The translations under genes and the position numbers were made by a program. Below are positions 35,214 to 44,592 of a stretch of 64,000 nt of DNA, one piece after another (the first letter of the stretch is position 1; the number at the start of each line of letters is the position of its first letter). This stretch comes from Candidatus Fluviicola riflensis (GTDB taxonomy: Bacteria; Bacteroidota; Bacteroidia; Flavobacteriales_D; Crocinitomicaceae), in assembly GCA_002243285.1 (NCBI GenBank), contig CP022585.1, positions 1,266,669 through 1,330,668 of the forward strand, read 5' to 3'. The notes beneath the pieces were generated by a model. That model was not told the DNA's origin. It made no database searches and was given only the letters and a program-made list of their open reading frames with translations.

Positions 35214-36563
35214 ATGTTTGAAAATCTTACCGATAAGTTTGAGCGCGCGTTTAAAGTACTCAAAGGACAAGGACAGATTACTGAAATTAACGTAGCTGAA
35301 ACATTGAAGGAAGTGCGCCGCGCTTTGTTGGATGCCGACGTTAACTTTAAAACAGCCAAAGATTTCACCGTTCGTGTGAAAGACAAGGCGATGGGACAAA
35401 ATGTGCTCACCGCCATTTCCCCTAGTCAGTTGATGGTAAAGATCTGCCACGAAGAGTTGGTGGAACTCATGGGTGGAAATGAGGTCGAGATCAATGTTCA
35501 GGGAAATCCAGGAATTATATTGATGTCAGGTTTACAGGGTTCGGGGAAAACAACTTTCTCCGGAAAACTGGCGAGCTACCTCAAAACGAAAAAGAACAAA
35601 AAACCGTTGTTGGTTGCCTGCGACGTTTACCGTCCGGCGGCGATTGACCAATTGCACGTGCTTGGTGAACAACTGGGTATCGAGGTTTACTCCAATAAAG
35701 AAGAAAAAGATCCCGTTAAAATTGCAATGGCTGCGGTTATTCACGCACGAAGCAACGGTTTTAACGTGGTGATTGTGGATACTGCCGGCCGCTTGGCTGT
35801 GGATGAAGCGATGATGGACGAAATTGCGCGTGTAAAACAAGCGTTGAATCCTTCTGAGACATTGTTTGTGGTCGATGCCATGACCGGACAAGATGCAGTG
35901 AACACGGCAAAAGCCTTTAACGACCGCATCAGTTTCGACGGTGTTGTATTGACGAAATTAGACGGTGATACACGCGGTGGTGCGGCGCTTTCGATCAAAG
36001 CAATTGTTGACAAACCGATCAAGTTTGTTGGTACGGGCGAGAAGATGGACGCATTGGATGTGTTCTACCCGAAACGTATGGCCGATCGTATTCTCGGAAT
36101 GGGTGACGTTGTTTCACTCGTTGAACGTGCGCAGGAGCAGTTCGATGAAGAGGAAGCAAAGAAATTGCAACGTCGCATCCAGAAAGATCAGTTCGATTTC
36201 AACGATTTCCTTGGCCAGATTCAGCAGATCAAGAAAATGGGGAACGTGAAAGACCTGATGGGCATGATCCCGGGAATGGGAAAAGCCGTGAAGGATGTAG
36301 ACATTCAGGATGATGCGTTCAAGCACATTGAAGCCATTATTTTCTCAATGACACCAACAGAACGTGCAAATCCGGGATTGATGAACGGACAACGCAAAAC
36401 GCGTATCGCTAAAGGAAGCGGAACCAATATTCAGGAAGTGAACAAGCTGTTGAAGCAATTCGAGGATACGAAGAAAATGATGAAAATGATGTCCAATCCG
36501 AAAAACATGATGGGCATGATGAAACAAATGAAAAACATGCGTGGCGGAATGCCTGGAATGTAA
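35214..36563 (+). CDS. ffh: Signal recognition particle protein Ffh
   Basis: 449 residues. N domain at 1-90, then the G domain with P-loop GLQGSGKTTFSGKLASYL (~103-120), DVYRPAAIDQL, VDTAGRLAVDE and TKLDGDTRGGAALS. The M domain (~300-449) ends in a Met-rich segment that binds signal sequences and 4.5S RNA. GTPase that carries ribosome-nascent chains to FtsY at the membrane. Length is normal. A long hairpin follows the stop. Confidence 0.98.
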   Translation: MFENLTDKFERAFKVLKGQGQITEINVAETLKEVRRALLDADVNFKTAKDFTVRVKDKAMGQNVLTAISPSQLMVKICHEELVELMGGNEVEINVQGNPGIILMSGLQGSGKTTFSGKLASYLKTKKNKKPLLVACDVYRPAAIDQLHVLGEQLGIEVYSNKEEKDPVKIAMAAVIHARSNGFNVVIVDTAGRLAVDEAMMDEIARVKQALNPSETLFVVDAMTGQDAVNTAKAFNDRISFDGVVLTKLDGDTRGGAALSIKAIVDKPIKFVGTGEKMDALDVFYPKRMADRILGMGDVVSLVERAQEQFDEEEAKKLQRRIQKDQFDFNDFLGQIQQIKKMGNVKDLMGMIPGMGKAVKDVDIQDDAFKHIEAIIFSMTPTERANPGLMNGQRKTRIAKGSGTNIQEVNKLLKQFEDTKKMMKMMSNPKNMMGMMKQMKNMRGGMPGM

Positions 36564-36572
36564 AACGAATGT

Positions 36573-36645
36573 TGAATGCTTAATTTTGAATGTTGAATTG
36601 AGACTTTCTTTTTCAATTCAACATTAAGCATTCAAAATTAAAAAT
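36573..36645 (+). terminator. Long imperfect hairpin after ffh
   Basis: TTGAATGCTTAATTTTGAAT with TGTTGAATTGA pairs with TCAATTCAACATTAAGCATT-CAA downstream, with a 7-base bulge in the left arm. T tract TTTCTTTTT lies in the loop and AT-rich sequence follows. Overlaps the leader of the next gene. Confidence 0.55.
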
Positions 36646-36653
36646 TCCGGCTA

Positions 36654-37214
36654 GTGATCAAATCGTTTCTTTCCCCCAATTTACCTTATTCAAAACAGTT
36701 TATCGAACTGGGAATCACCGATTTCGAGTCAGCTTGTCTGTATGTTCAATCATTGCCCTATGGCAGAAATGCTGATCGTTCCGATTTTTCGTTAGTGCTT
36801 TCCGAAGGAAAAGGTTCCTGTTCTTCGAAACATGGATTGCTGGCTGCATTGGCCGAAGAAAATGGCTTTCAGGAAGTAGAACTCATCGCGGGGATTTTCC
36901 TGATGTCTGGTGAAACGCATCCGAAACTCACTACCTTTTTTGCTGATAAATCTTACAACAATATTCCCGAATGCCATTGTTATCTGCGTTACAAAGGTGA
37001 ACGTTTCGATTATACGGATACGTCTAACGCAATGGAGCGTATTGCTTCTAAGATTGTGCGCGAACAACGCATCGAGCCGCACCAGGTGGTAGAATGGAAG
37101 CCCAAAATTCACCAGGAATACCTAAAAGGCTGGTTGAAACGCAATCCGCAAATTACACGAACGTTCGACGAATTGTGGGAAGACCGGGAAGCCTGTATTC
37201 GTCTATTTGGTTGA
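36654..37214 (+). CDS. Transglutaminase-like (cysteine peptidase fold) protein
   Basis: 186 residues from GTG. No signal peptide, so cytoplasmic. The stretch SEGKGSCSSKHGLLAALAEENG resembles the Cys-containing helix of transglutaminase-like folds, and PECHCYLRYKGERFDYTDTSN gives the His and Asp in the expected order. Function unknown. The 3' end overlaps by 12 bases with the convergent gene at 37203-38312, which is itself a transglutaminase-like protein. Confidence 0.6.
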   Translation: MIKSFLSPNLPYSKQFIELGITDFESACLYVQSLPYGRNADRSDFSLVLSEGKGSCSSKHGLLAALAEENGFQEVELIAGIFLMSGETHPKLTTFFADKSYNNIPECHCYLRYKGERFDYTDTSNAMERIASKIVREQRIEPHQVVEWKPKIHQEYLKGWLKRNPQITRTFDELWEDREACIRLFG

Positions 37215-38312
37215 GGCCGTTTTTGGTGCTTTTTTCTTCTTTGCCTTTTCTTCTGTTTCCAGTTTTTTCGCCAGTTTCGTACGTTTTTTACCCAATTCTT
37301 CTTCAAACAGCTTAAGTCGGCTGCTGTAATTCACTCCTGTTTCTGAACGAATGTAGGCGGTCAGTTCTTTCGCTCGAAGCAAAGCATTATCATACTGTTC
37401 AAGTGTTGGTTGATTATATTTCCCTGCTTTCTGAACCGGGAGCGAAAGTTCATATTCGTAATTGTTATACATGGCGGTCACTTTCGAATATCCCATGCAT
37501 CCCCGATAATAGGTTTTCGAAAATAGTGGATATTGAGTTCCATAAATAGCATCTATCGTGTCACCAAAATGGTAGTTTGTGCAATAGAATTTCTGATGCT
37601 TTTCCTTTTTTCGCGCTGTTTTATAGGTGGGAATGCTATCTGAGAGTAACAAAAAGGCAGGATGAACCGGAGTGTGGTCTTTCATCATGAAAACCGGATC
37701 AGGATTGTAATACGTGCGAGCCGGAGTTTTAATCAAAACGGTGGTCGATGTCTTTTTTTTAGCATCGTAATGCTTGATTCGTTGAGTTGCCGTTACATAG
37801 CTCCAGGTCGGATCCATAAGCATCCACGTATCATTTATCTTTACCACATTCCATACATGATTAAATACATTGCTTTCTCTTCGCAGCCATTTTCCAATAA
37901 CTTCCCAAAAGGGTAGCGTCACTTTTCCACTTACTTCCAAACAAGGGATGTTGCTTCGCTGACACAAGACCAAAAATACTTTCGAAAAATCACGACAAAC
38001 GCCCGAACGGCGTTGCGCGGTATATTCCGGACTAAAAATGGGAGCGTCTTTATCGCTTTTCCGCTTCTGATCGTATTTAAAGTGTGTAGCGATGTATCCA
38101 TAGAACAACCAAACGCGTTCTTCGTCGGTGTGGCCGTTTTTGTGGAGGAAAGCATGCACTTCATCCAGATTCTGTTTGCTTTCTTTCGGGATATTGGTGC
38201 TGATGCTGTCTAGTTGAAATTGCCGTTTTTCATCAATCTCTGCATGTGAACTTCCTGCAAAAGCAAGAAATAATAAGAGTATGAGTCCGATCCGGGGTTT
38301 TAAGCAAAGCAT
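37203..38312 (-). CDS. Secreted transglutaminase-domain protein
   Basis: 369 residues. Signal peptide 1-24 (LLLFLAFAGSSHAE). A transglutaminase-like core lies at ~60-185: Cys in RRSGVCRDFSKVFLVLCQ, His in FNHVWNVVKIND and Asp in WMLMDPTWS, i.e. Cys-His-Asp all present. The C-terminal ~60 residues are Lys/Glu-rich and may form a coiled coil. The family acts as protease or cross-linker in the periplasm. Confidence 0.88.
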   Translation of the reverse strand: MLCLKPRIGLILLLFLAFAGSSHAEIDEKRQFQLDSISTNIPKESKQNLDEVHAFLHKNGHTDEERVWLFYGYIATHFKYDQKRKSDKDAPIFSPEYTAQRRSGVCRDFSKVFLVLCQRSNIPCLEVSGKVTLPFWEVIGKWLRRESNVFNHVWNVVKINDTWMLMDPTWSYVTATQRIKHYDAKKKTSTTVLIKTPARTYYNPDPVFMMKDHTPVHPAFLLLSDSIPTYKTARKKEKHQKFYCTNYHFGDTIDAIYGTQYPLFSKTYYRGCMGYSKVTAMYNNYEYELSLPVQKAGKYNQPTLEQYDNALLRAKELTAYIRSETGVNYSSRLKLFEEELGKKRTKLAKKLETEEKAKKKKAPKTASTK

Positions 38313-38416
38313 GTTTCAATAATACCATTATTCGCTTGAAGTTACAATCCTGTCGCAAAAAATGACAAGGCAAATGTGTGAAAAAAGGCTATCTTCATCG
38401 CTGAAAAATCACAATT

Positions 38417-40849
38417 ATGACAGTGCTCAAACAAATTACCGCTATTGCCGCGCTTGCCGGATTATTTGCTTCGAATGCAGCCGCCCAGGAAGGACTGAAC
38501 TACCAGGTTCCGCCACAGGAAATTTTGGAACTGGTGAAAGTAGACCGCGCGCCTTCGGTGATCATGGACAGCAAAAAACAAACACTCGTTTTCCTGTACA
38601 GCAATATGTACAAAACCATCGAAGAAGTTTCTGAACAGGAATTGAAACTGGCCGGATTGCGTATTAATCCGAAAACGAACAATGTTAGCGGAGCACGATA
38701 TTACACCAAATTGAGCATCCAGCTTTCACGCACCGGCACACCTGTTTTTGTGAAAGGTTTGCCCGCGAATCCCAAATTGACCAATATTTCCTGGTCGCCC
38801 GACGAACAATATATTGCCGCGACGAATATCGTTTCAAATGGGCTGGAATTGTGGGTGATTGACATAAAAACACAATCGGCGCGTAAGATCAGCGGAGCAA
38901 TCCTGAATGGAAACCTCGGTTCGCCGTTCAAATGGTTTGGTGATAGCCAATCGCTGCTGGTACGCATGCTGCCGGCTAACAGAAAACCGTTTATTGATGC
39001 GCTGGTAACGGTTCCAAACGGGCCTTCCGTTTCGGTTAGTGATGGCTCGATTGCCCAAAACAGAACGTATGCAGATTTACTGAAAAGTAAAATCGACGAA
39101 GAGAATTTTGAGTTATTGGCCGGTTCCGAATTGCACAAAGTGAAACTTGATGGTACTTCATCTATCTGGAAAACAGCCGACATGCATTCGCGTGAAAGTT
39201 TTTCGCCCGACGGAAAATACGTCTTGATTACAACCATCAAACGTCCGTTTTCTTATGTGGTGACCTATTACAGTTTCCCTACAACCACAAGTATTTACGA
39301 TCAAACCGGAAAACTGGTACGCGTGATCGATGAAAAACCCTTGATCGATAACCTGCCGAAAGGATTTATGTCCGTGCAAAAAGGAAAACGCCAGATTACG
39401 TGGCGCGATGATCATCCTGCAACCTTGTATTGGGTAGAAGCACTGGATGGCGGCGATCCCGCAGTTGAGGTAAAAGAACGCGATGAAGTATTCACATGGG
39501 AAGCCCCGTTTACAGATGGAAATTGGAAATCGTTGTTGAAAACACCGCAGCGCTATGGTGGTATTACCTGGGGAAGGGCAGATGTTGCCGTAGTTTATGA
39601 CTACTGGTACAATACCCGGAACGAGAAAACGTATTTGTTTAATCCGTCAGATCCTGCAAAAGGATTAACGCTTTTGTTTGACCGGAATTCACAGGATGAA
39701 TATGCCAATCCCGGAAATTTCCAAACCGATAGAAACAATTACGGTCGTTACGTTTTAAAGCTTGACGGTTCGAATGCTTATTTGATCGGGGAGGGATTTA
39801 CCGAAAAAGGACAATTTCCGTTTGTGAACCAGCTTGATTTGAAAACCAAGGCTACCAAGACTTTGTACCGAAGCACACTCACCAATAAAATGGAAACGAT
39901 TATCGATATCATCAATTTGAAAAAAGGAGAGTTACTCGTGAGAATTCAGTCGCCGAGCGAATACCCGAATTATTACCTGCGAAAAATGTCGGGGAAAGCG
40001 GCTCCTGTTGCCATTACGAGTTTCGCAAATCCGTTCAGTAAAATTGCCGGAGTTCACAAAGAAGTGATTTCATACAAACGCGCCGACGGATTGGAATTAA
40101 CGGCAACGCTTTACCTTCCGGTTGGATATGATACGAAGAAAAAGGAAAAATTGCCAATGATTATGTGGGCATATCCGCAGGAATTTAAGGACAAAAACAG
40201 CGCTTCGCAAAACACCACCAACCCGAATGAATTTATCTTCCCGTATTACGGATCACCGATTTACTGGGTAACGCGTGGTTATGCGGTATTAGACAACGCA
40301 GCTTTCCCGATTGTCGGTGAAGGAACGGCAGAACCGAATGACTCGTTTATCGAGCAATTGGTGTCAAACGCCAAAGCTGCGATTGATGCGGTGGATAGTT
40401 TGGGTTACATTGATCGCCGGAAAGTCGCGGTTGGCGGACACTCTTATGGAGCGTTTATGACAGCGAATCTTCTTACACATTCTGATTTGTTTGCCGCCGG
40501 AATTGCCCGAAGCGGAGCTTACAACCGATCATTGACGCCTTTCGGATTCCAAGGTGAAGAACGTAACTATTGGGATGCGCAGGAAACCTACAATGAAATG
40601 TCGCCGTTCAACTACGCTGATAAAATGAAAACACCAATGCTCATCGTTCATGGTGAAAATGACAATAATCCGGGGACTTTCCCGATCCAGAGTGAGCGTT
40701 ATTTCGCAGCATTGAAAGGATTCGGTGCACCGGTACGTTTGGTGGTACTTCCAAAAGAAAGTCATGGTTATTCGGCCCTTGAGTCGATCTTGCATTTGTT
40801 GTGGGAACAAGATCAGTGGTTGGAGAAATATGTGAAGAACAGACCGTAA
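38417..40849 (+). CDS. S9-family prolyl oligopeptidase-like secreted peptidase (glutamyl endopeptidase-like)
   Basis: 810 residues. Signal peptide ends SNAAAQEG. The first ~550 residues form a beta-propeller-type domain. The alpha/beta-hydrolase domain at ~560-810 holds Ser in GGHSYGAFMTANLL, Asp in VHGENDNNPG and His in PKESHGYSA. The sequence LTPFGFQGEERNYWDAQETY is characteristic of the S9D (glutamyl endopeptidase/Gep) branch. It probably digests peptides in the periplasm. Confidence 0.93.
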   Translation: MTVLKQITAIAALAGLFASNAAAQEGLNYQVPPQEILELVKVDRAPSVIMDSKKQTLVFLYSNMYKTIEEVSEQELKLAGLRINPKTNNVSGARYYTKLSIQLSRTGTPVFVKGLPANPKLTNISWSPDEQYIAATNIVSNGLELWVIDIKTQSARKISGAILNGNLGSPFKWFGDSQSLLVRMLPANRKPFIDALVTVPNGPSVSVSDGSIAQNRTYADLLKSKIDEENFELLAGSELHKVKLDGTSSIWKTADMHSRESFSPDGKYVLITTIKRPFSYVVTYYSFPTTTSIYDQTGKLVRVIDEKPLIDNLPKGFMSVQKGKRQITWRDDHPATLYWVEALDGGDPAVEVKERDEVFTWEAPFTDGNWKSLLKTPQRYGGITWGRADVAVVYDYWYNTRNEKTYLFNPSDPAKGLTLLFDRNSQDEYANPGNFQTDRNNYGRYVLKLDGSNAYLIGEGFTEKGQFPFVNQLDLKTKATKTLYRSTLTNKMETIIDIINLKKGELLVRIQSPSEYPNYYLRKMSGKAAPVAITSFANPFSKIAGVHKEVISYKRADGLELTATLYLPVGYDTKKKEKLPMIMWAYPQEFKDKNSASQNTTNPNEFIFPYYGSPIYWVTRGYAVLDNAAFPIVGEGTAEPNDSFIEQLVSNAKAAIDAVDSLGYIDRRKVAVGGHSYGAFMTANLLTHSDLFAAGIARSGAYNRSLTPFGFQGEERNYWDAQETYNEMSPFNYADKMKTPMLIVHGENDNNPGTFPIQSERYFAALKGFGAPVRLVVLPKESHGYSALESILHLLWEQDQWLEKYVKNRP

Positions 40850-40857
40850 GAATTATG

Positions 40858-40901
40858 AATTGGGGAATTATCAATTATGAAGACTTGGTAATTCTCCAAT
40901 T
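40858..40901 (+). terminator. Hairpin after the S9 peptidase gene
   Basis: AATTGGGGAATTA (40858-40870) pairs with TAATTCTCCAATT (40889-40901), 12 of 13 positions, and is followed by TTATAATTG. Terminator-like. Confidence 0.6.
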
Positions 40902-41015
40902 TTATAATTGATAAATCCGGACATTTATGAATGTCCTTTTTTTGGTATTCATTTTGCTATATTTAAAACGGGATAGCCGAACCCTGATTTTAGTAGGCAA
41001 TTAAAAATAACCATT

Positions 41016-41975
41016 ATGGATAGCAACCACTATTTAGTTAAAGTAAAAGTCAAGGGCGTTAAAAACGCCGGGACAGATGATCCAATGTACATTGTGATTT
41101 TCGGACCAAACGGATCATCAGGCAAATTGAGAATGAATACCAAAGCTGACGATTTTGGAACCGGTAAAACAAGTGTTTTTAAATTCGATTGTAAGAACCC
41201 TGATGTTACAGATGTTGGCCTGCCATACGCAATTGGTTTGTGTAAAACAAAAGACGATGGGATTTACATCGAAAAGGTAGATGTAGAATACCATCAGGGA
41301 AATGAAACAACGACTGTAAAGTTTCCTGCAGAAATTAAACTGGGGGAAAAGGGTGATTTTCAGTTGCCGAAAGACCGCTTGTTTGTTACATCGTATGCAG
41401 ATAACTTACGAAAACAAATCAAAGGCGAGTTTAATGAGAAAATAAAGGATTTGTGGGTTGTGATTGATAACCGGAAAGGTACTTCTTCATACGAGAATAC
41501 GGCCTATTCTGTTCGTTTATCGCTTTCTTCGGATACAATTCACCATGACTCCGATTCAGGAAAAACGCAGGTAAAAGCCTTCTATACGCCAGAAGCCAAA
41601 ATAGTGGGGAATTCAGCCAGATTTGAATTGGAGGGTTCGTTTTCCAAAGAATATGTAGCCAGTGACGCAAAAGAGTATCTGCAGGAAGTGGAAGTGCTGC
41701 TGTCACTTGATATCAATTGCCAGGCCGGAATCTTATTGTTTCAAAAGTTTGATGTTCAGGCATTGTATGCTTTTGATGCATTTGAAATAGGCAGTTGTCA
41801 ACTCAATATCAGGACGAAAAAACCAACACCACAAGTAATCGCTACGAGTGTGAAAGAGGTAGAGTACATTTTTGGCGAGAATCTCAGTGCCGAACATAAA
41901 GCAATTTATGACGCTGTGTTTGATTCCCCTTTTAGAATAGATGAATCAGAAGGACTAACAATTCGTAATACGTAG
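41016..41975 (+). CDS. PLAT/LH2-like domain protein of unknown function
   Basis: 319 residues, no signal peptide. The N-terminal ~110 residues (HYLVKVKVKGVKNAGTDDP, YIVIFGPNGSSGKLRM, then IYIEKVDVEYHQG) match the beta-sandwich pattern of PLAT/LH2 domains, which bind lipids or proteins. The rest (~120-319) has alternating strands and no family I know. It is monocistronic and convergent with the DUF2461 gene across a strong hairpin. Confidence 0.65.
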   Translation: MDSNHYLVKVKVKGVKNAGTDDPMYIVIFGPNGSSGKLRMNTKADDFGTGKTSVFKFDCKNPDVTDVGLPYAIGLCKTKDDGIYIEKVDVEYHQGNETTTVKFPAEIKLGEKGDFQLPKDRLFVTSYADNLRKQIKGEFNEKIKDLWVVIDNRKGTSSYENTAYSVRLSLSSDTIHHDSDSGKTQVKAFYTPEAKIVGNSARFELEGSFSKEYVASDAKEYLQEVEVLLSLDINCQAGILLFQKFDVQALYAFDAFEIGSCQLNIRTKKPTPQVIATSVKEVEYIFGENLSAEHKAIYDAVFDSPFRIDESEGLTIRNT

Positions 41976-41988
41976 TATTCCATATTAG

Positions 41989-42047
41989 AATTGAAAATGT
42001 AAAATTGAAAAGGGTTCTTCTTTCTTTTCAATTTTACATTTTCAATT
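41989..42047. terminator. Bidirectional terminator: perfect 24-bp inverted repeat
   Basis: Left arm 41989-42012 (AATTGAAAATGTAAAATTGA...) and right arm 42024-42047 are exact reverse complements around an 11-base loop. It lies between two convergent genes and includes the first bases of the minus-strand stop codon. Confidence 0.8.
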
Positions 42048-42735
42048 AAACGGTTGGTTCCCCATTCGTATTCGTCGTCAACACCTCGCTCATATAATCG
42101 AAGAAAGGCCTGAATTGCTGAATGGTTTCATCGAGTTTGGAAGCAAAATCTGCCGCGAGCACTTCTTTGTCTGTAAACGTATGCGAAAGAATAAACTGCT
42201 TGTGCCGCAGGAAATCGATTCCCGGATGATCTTTCGCAAAACCTTTAGGCGCGGTTTTTACCTGTTCACCTCTTAAATTTCCGAATGTGTTTTTGATCTT
42301 CGGATCGGCAAAAAGTTTGTTCCAATCTTCGTAATTGAGTTCAATATCTTGCCTGATTCTCAATAAATCATCGGCATTCGGACTGAAGAAACCACCGCCG
42401 ACAAAACTGTGTCCCGGCTCAATATGTACGTAAATACCACCTCTGAGAAAATCAGTCGCGCGGCCAAAACGCAATCCCCAATGGGTTTTATAAGGCGTTT
42501 TATCTTTTGAAAAACGCGTATCAGCATAAATGCGGAACAAACTGGCTTTGCCCGAAGCGGTGGAAATGTTGTCGTGAACGATCATTTTCTCCAGCAAACC
42601 ATCCGCAAATTGGATCATGTTCTGATGCGCCTGCTCGTAACGCGATTTATTGACGGCAAACCATTCCCGGTTATTGTTGTCTTTTAAATCGGTCAAAAAG
42701 GAGAATGTCGAAGCTTGAATGGCAGAATTTTTCAT
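42046..42735 (-). CDS. DUF2461 (TIGR02453) family protein
   Basis: 229 residues. STFSFLTDLKDNNNREWFAVNKSRYE, FRIYADTRFSKDKTPYKTH, GGIYVHIEPGHSFVGGG and FAKDHPGIDFLRHKQF are the family's signatures. Function unknown; the family is widespread and cytoplasmic. Inverted repeats lie on both sides of the gene. Confidence 0.92.
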   Translation of the reverse strand: MKNSAIQASTFSFLTDLKDNNNREWFAVNKSRYEQAHQNMIQFADGLLEKMIVHDNISTASGKASLFRIYADTRFSKDKTPYKTHWGLRFGRATDFLRGGIYVHIEPGHSFVGGGFFSPNADDLLRIRQDIELNYEDWNKLFADPKIKNTFGNLRGEQVKTAPKGFAKDHPGIDFLRHKQFILSHTFTDKEVLAADFASKLDETIQQFRPFFDYMSEVLTTNTNGEPTV

Positions 42736-42748
42736 ACCACGAAAATAA

Positions 42749-42804
42749 TGTAAAATGTTGTTGTAGGGGTGAGTCGCGACTTGCCCCTACAACAACATTT
42801 TACA
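42749..42804. repeat. 56-bp palindrome centred on AGTCGCGACT
   Basis: 28-base arms 42749-42776 and 42777-42804 pair at 26 of 28 positions, with no loop. The arms contain TGTTGTTGTAGGGG and CCCCTACAACAACA. It lies between two minus-strand genes. This GTAGGGGCGAGTCGCGAC-like type of palindrome is often dispersed in bacterial spacers. Confidence 0.75.
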
Positions 42805-42820
42805 TTTTCAATTCACACAA

Positions 42821-44068
42821 TTATTTCGCAACGGCCGTTCCTTCAAACTCAACACGTTCATCGGCAACCAACACCAACTCACCTAATTCGTACACATTTT
42901 TGAAACCATAACCATACAGGTTGATGTAAGCCGGAATATTGAGCGCCAACGTCCGTTGGTATTTTTTTAGATTTGGCTTAGGGTAAGTCATTGCTTTACT
43001 CTGTAAATTATAATCCATTGTCAAATCCTCAAAATCCGTCACAAAATTATTGTTACAGTAAATTAAAATTTTTGTTTCAGGATCGGGAATAAGCTCATTC
43101 AGACGTTCCTGCGTAAATTCCGTGAAATCCAAATTGATGGCTCCTTTTACATGTTTGGCATCGTATTGCGCTTTGGAGCGGAAGTCAAGAATGATGGTGT
43201 TTTCTTTGCTCATTTCATTGAAACGGTCCAGGCTTACCAAATGTGCCTCGCGGTAAGGTTCTACTTCGGCCATTAATTCACTGTAATCTTCAAAATTGAC
43301 CAATAGGGAAGGAATGAGCGGTTGTTTTGCAGATTCTGTTGATGGAGGATTGAGGGCTGTCAGTTGTTGTTTCAGCATGTTTTCTGTTTCCGGTACTGCT
43401 GTACCTTCAAACAAAAGGTTCGGATCAGACGTATTTACCAACTCGCCAAGTTCATACACGTTGGTATAACCGTATCCGTATAAATTGATGAACGTAGGGA
43501 TATTGAGTGCCAATGTATACTGACGAGACTCAGGAGTAGTTCTCACTTCTTCGATTGGTTCAGCTCGATACCCACTGCGGCTGCGCGTGTTTTGAATATC
43601 CTTGATTTCAAAAACTTCCGTGGGGATTAAACTATCAGGAATATAGAGGTCGCTTCTATCAAAATCACGCGACATTTTACTTGGAAAGTACATATCCTCC
43701 ATTGAAAGCTGAATATCCTGCATAAAATTATTGTTGCAGTAAATGAGAATTCGGGTGGTACGATCCGGAATGAGTCGTCTAAGGTTGGCTTGATTAAAAT
43801 CTGACAAATCGAGATGAATGGCTCCTTTAATGTGTTTTGCATTGTACATAGAATCAGAGCGGGTATCCAGAATCACAGTATTCGGTTCAGCAGCAAATTG
43901 GTTGAACGTACCTAAATTAACCAAACGACCTTCTCTAGCCGCTTTCACTTCCTGTGCCAACACCTTGTAATCGTTAAAACTGACCAATTCAGAACGTGTA
44001 AAGGTTTCTATTTGTGAGAAAACACTTGTGCAAAGTGCAGTCGCTAAGAGGATCAATGATATTTTCAT
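42821..44068 (-). CDS. Secreted double rhodanese-domain protein
   Basis: 415 residues. Signal peptide ends CTSVFSQ. Two rhodanese-like units at ~30-215 and ~255-410: VILDTRSDSMYNAKHIKGAI...ILIYCNNNF and IILDFRSKAQYDAKHVKGAI...ILIYCNNNF, each followed by ALNIP-(T/A)-(F/Y)INLYGYG. The Cys and active-site loop CNNNF are kept in both, so both could be active sulfurtransferases or bind sulfur or oxyanions. The protein arose by internal duplication. Confidence 0.92.
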   Translation of the reverse strand: MKISLILLATALCTSVFSQIETFTRSELVSFNDYKVLAQEVKAAREGRLVNLGTFNQFAAEPNTVILDTRSDSMYNAKHIKGAIHLDLSDFNQANLRRLIPDRTTRILIYCNNNFMQDIQLSMEDMYFPSKMSRDFDRSDLYIPDSLIPTEVFEIKDIQNTRSRSGYRAEPIEEVRTTPESRQYTLALNIPTFINLYGYGYTNVYELGELVNTSDPNLLFEGTAVPETENMLKQQLTALNPPSTESAKQPLIPSLLVNFEDYSELMAEVEPYREAHLVSLDRFNEMSKENTIILDFRSKAQYDAKHVKGAINLDFTEFTQERLNELIPDPETKILIYCNNNFVTDFEDLTMDYNLQSKAMTYPKPNLKKYQRTLALNIPAYINLYGYGFKNVYELGELVLVADERVEFEGTAVAK

Positions 44069-44166
44069 AACCGGTTATTTATCTGTTTCACCCCTGTACA
44101 ACAGTCTTTTAATTTGGTTCAAATGAAACCGAACAATCAATGAAATACACCTTTAACTATAAAAAT

Positions 44167-44219
44167 AACTATATATTTATAAATATAGTTGTATAATTAT
44201 AAAACTAATTATATGTTTG
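44167..44219 (+). promoter_or_regulatory. Promoter and likely BlaI operator of the blaI/blaR1-tonB operon
   Basis: TTG (44189-44191), 20-bp spacer and TATGTTTG (44212-44219) form a Bacteroidota promoter, with the -7 box ending 4 bases before the ATG (leaderless). Two palindromes overlap it: 44167-44190 (AACTATATAT/AAATATAGTT) and 44187-44206 (AGTTGTATAA/TTATAAAACT). These are good candidates for the binding sites of the encoded BlaI repressor, giving autoregulation (inference). Confidence 0.65.
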
Positions 44220-44223
44220 TTGC

Positions 44224-44592
44224 ATGAAAAAGGAATTGACACGTGCAGAAGAGCAGATCATGCAAGCCATTTGGTCGGTAGGAAAAGGGTTTGCCAAAGA
44301 CATTCACGAACAGTTGGAAGAACCGCGCCCGGCTTACAATACGGTTCTCACTGTAATTCGTGTACTGGTACAAAAAGGATTTGTTGAGTTCAAAACCTAT
44401 GGAAAATCGAACGAATATGCGCCTACGATCACAAAAGAAGCGTATTCAGCGCAACGTTTTCAGTCGTTGAAAGAAAATTACTTCGAGAATTCGAACACCA
44501 AATTGCTGTCGTTTTTCATGAAGGAAAACAACCTGGATCTGGCCGATTTGAATGAAATTTTAGAAATCATTAAAAAAGAGCAGCATGACTAG
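44224..44592 (+). CDS. BlaI/MecI/CopY-family repressor
   Basis: 122 residues. Winged helix of the penicillinase-repressor type: LTRAEEQIMQAIWSVGKGFAKDI, then AYNTVLTVIRVLVQKGFVEFKTYGKSNEYAP; the C-terminal dimer part follows. In the family, the dimer binds operators and is cleaved after a signal from the BlaR1-type partner. The last 8 bases overlap the next gene, so the two are coupled. Confidence 0.93.
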   Translation: MKKELTRAEEQIMQAIWSVGKGFAKDIHEQLEEPRPAYNTVLTVIRVLVQKGFVEFKTYGKSNEYAPTITKEAYSAQRFQSLKENYFENSNTKLLSFFMKENNLDLADLNEILEIIKKEQHD

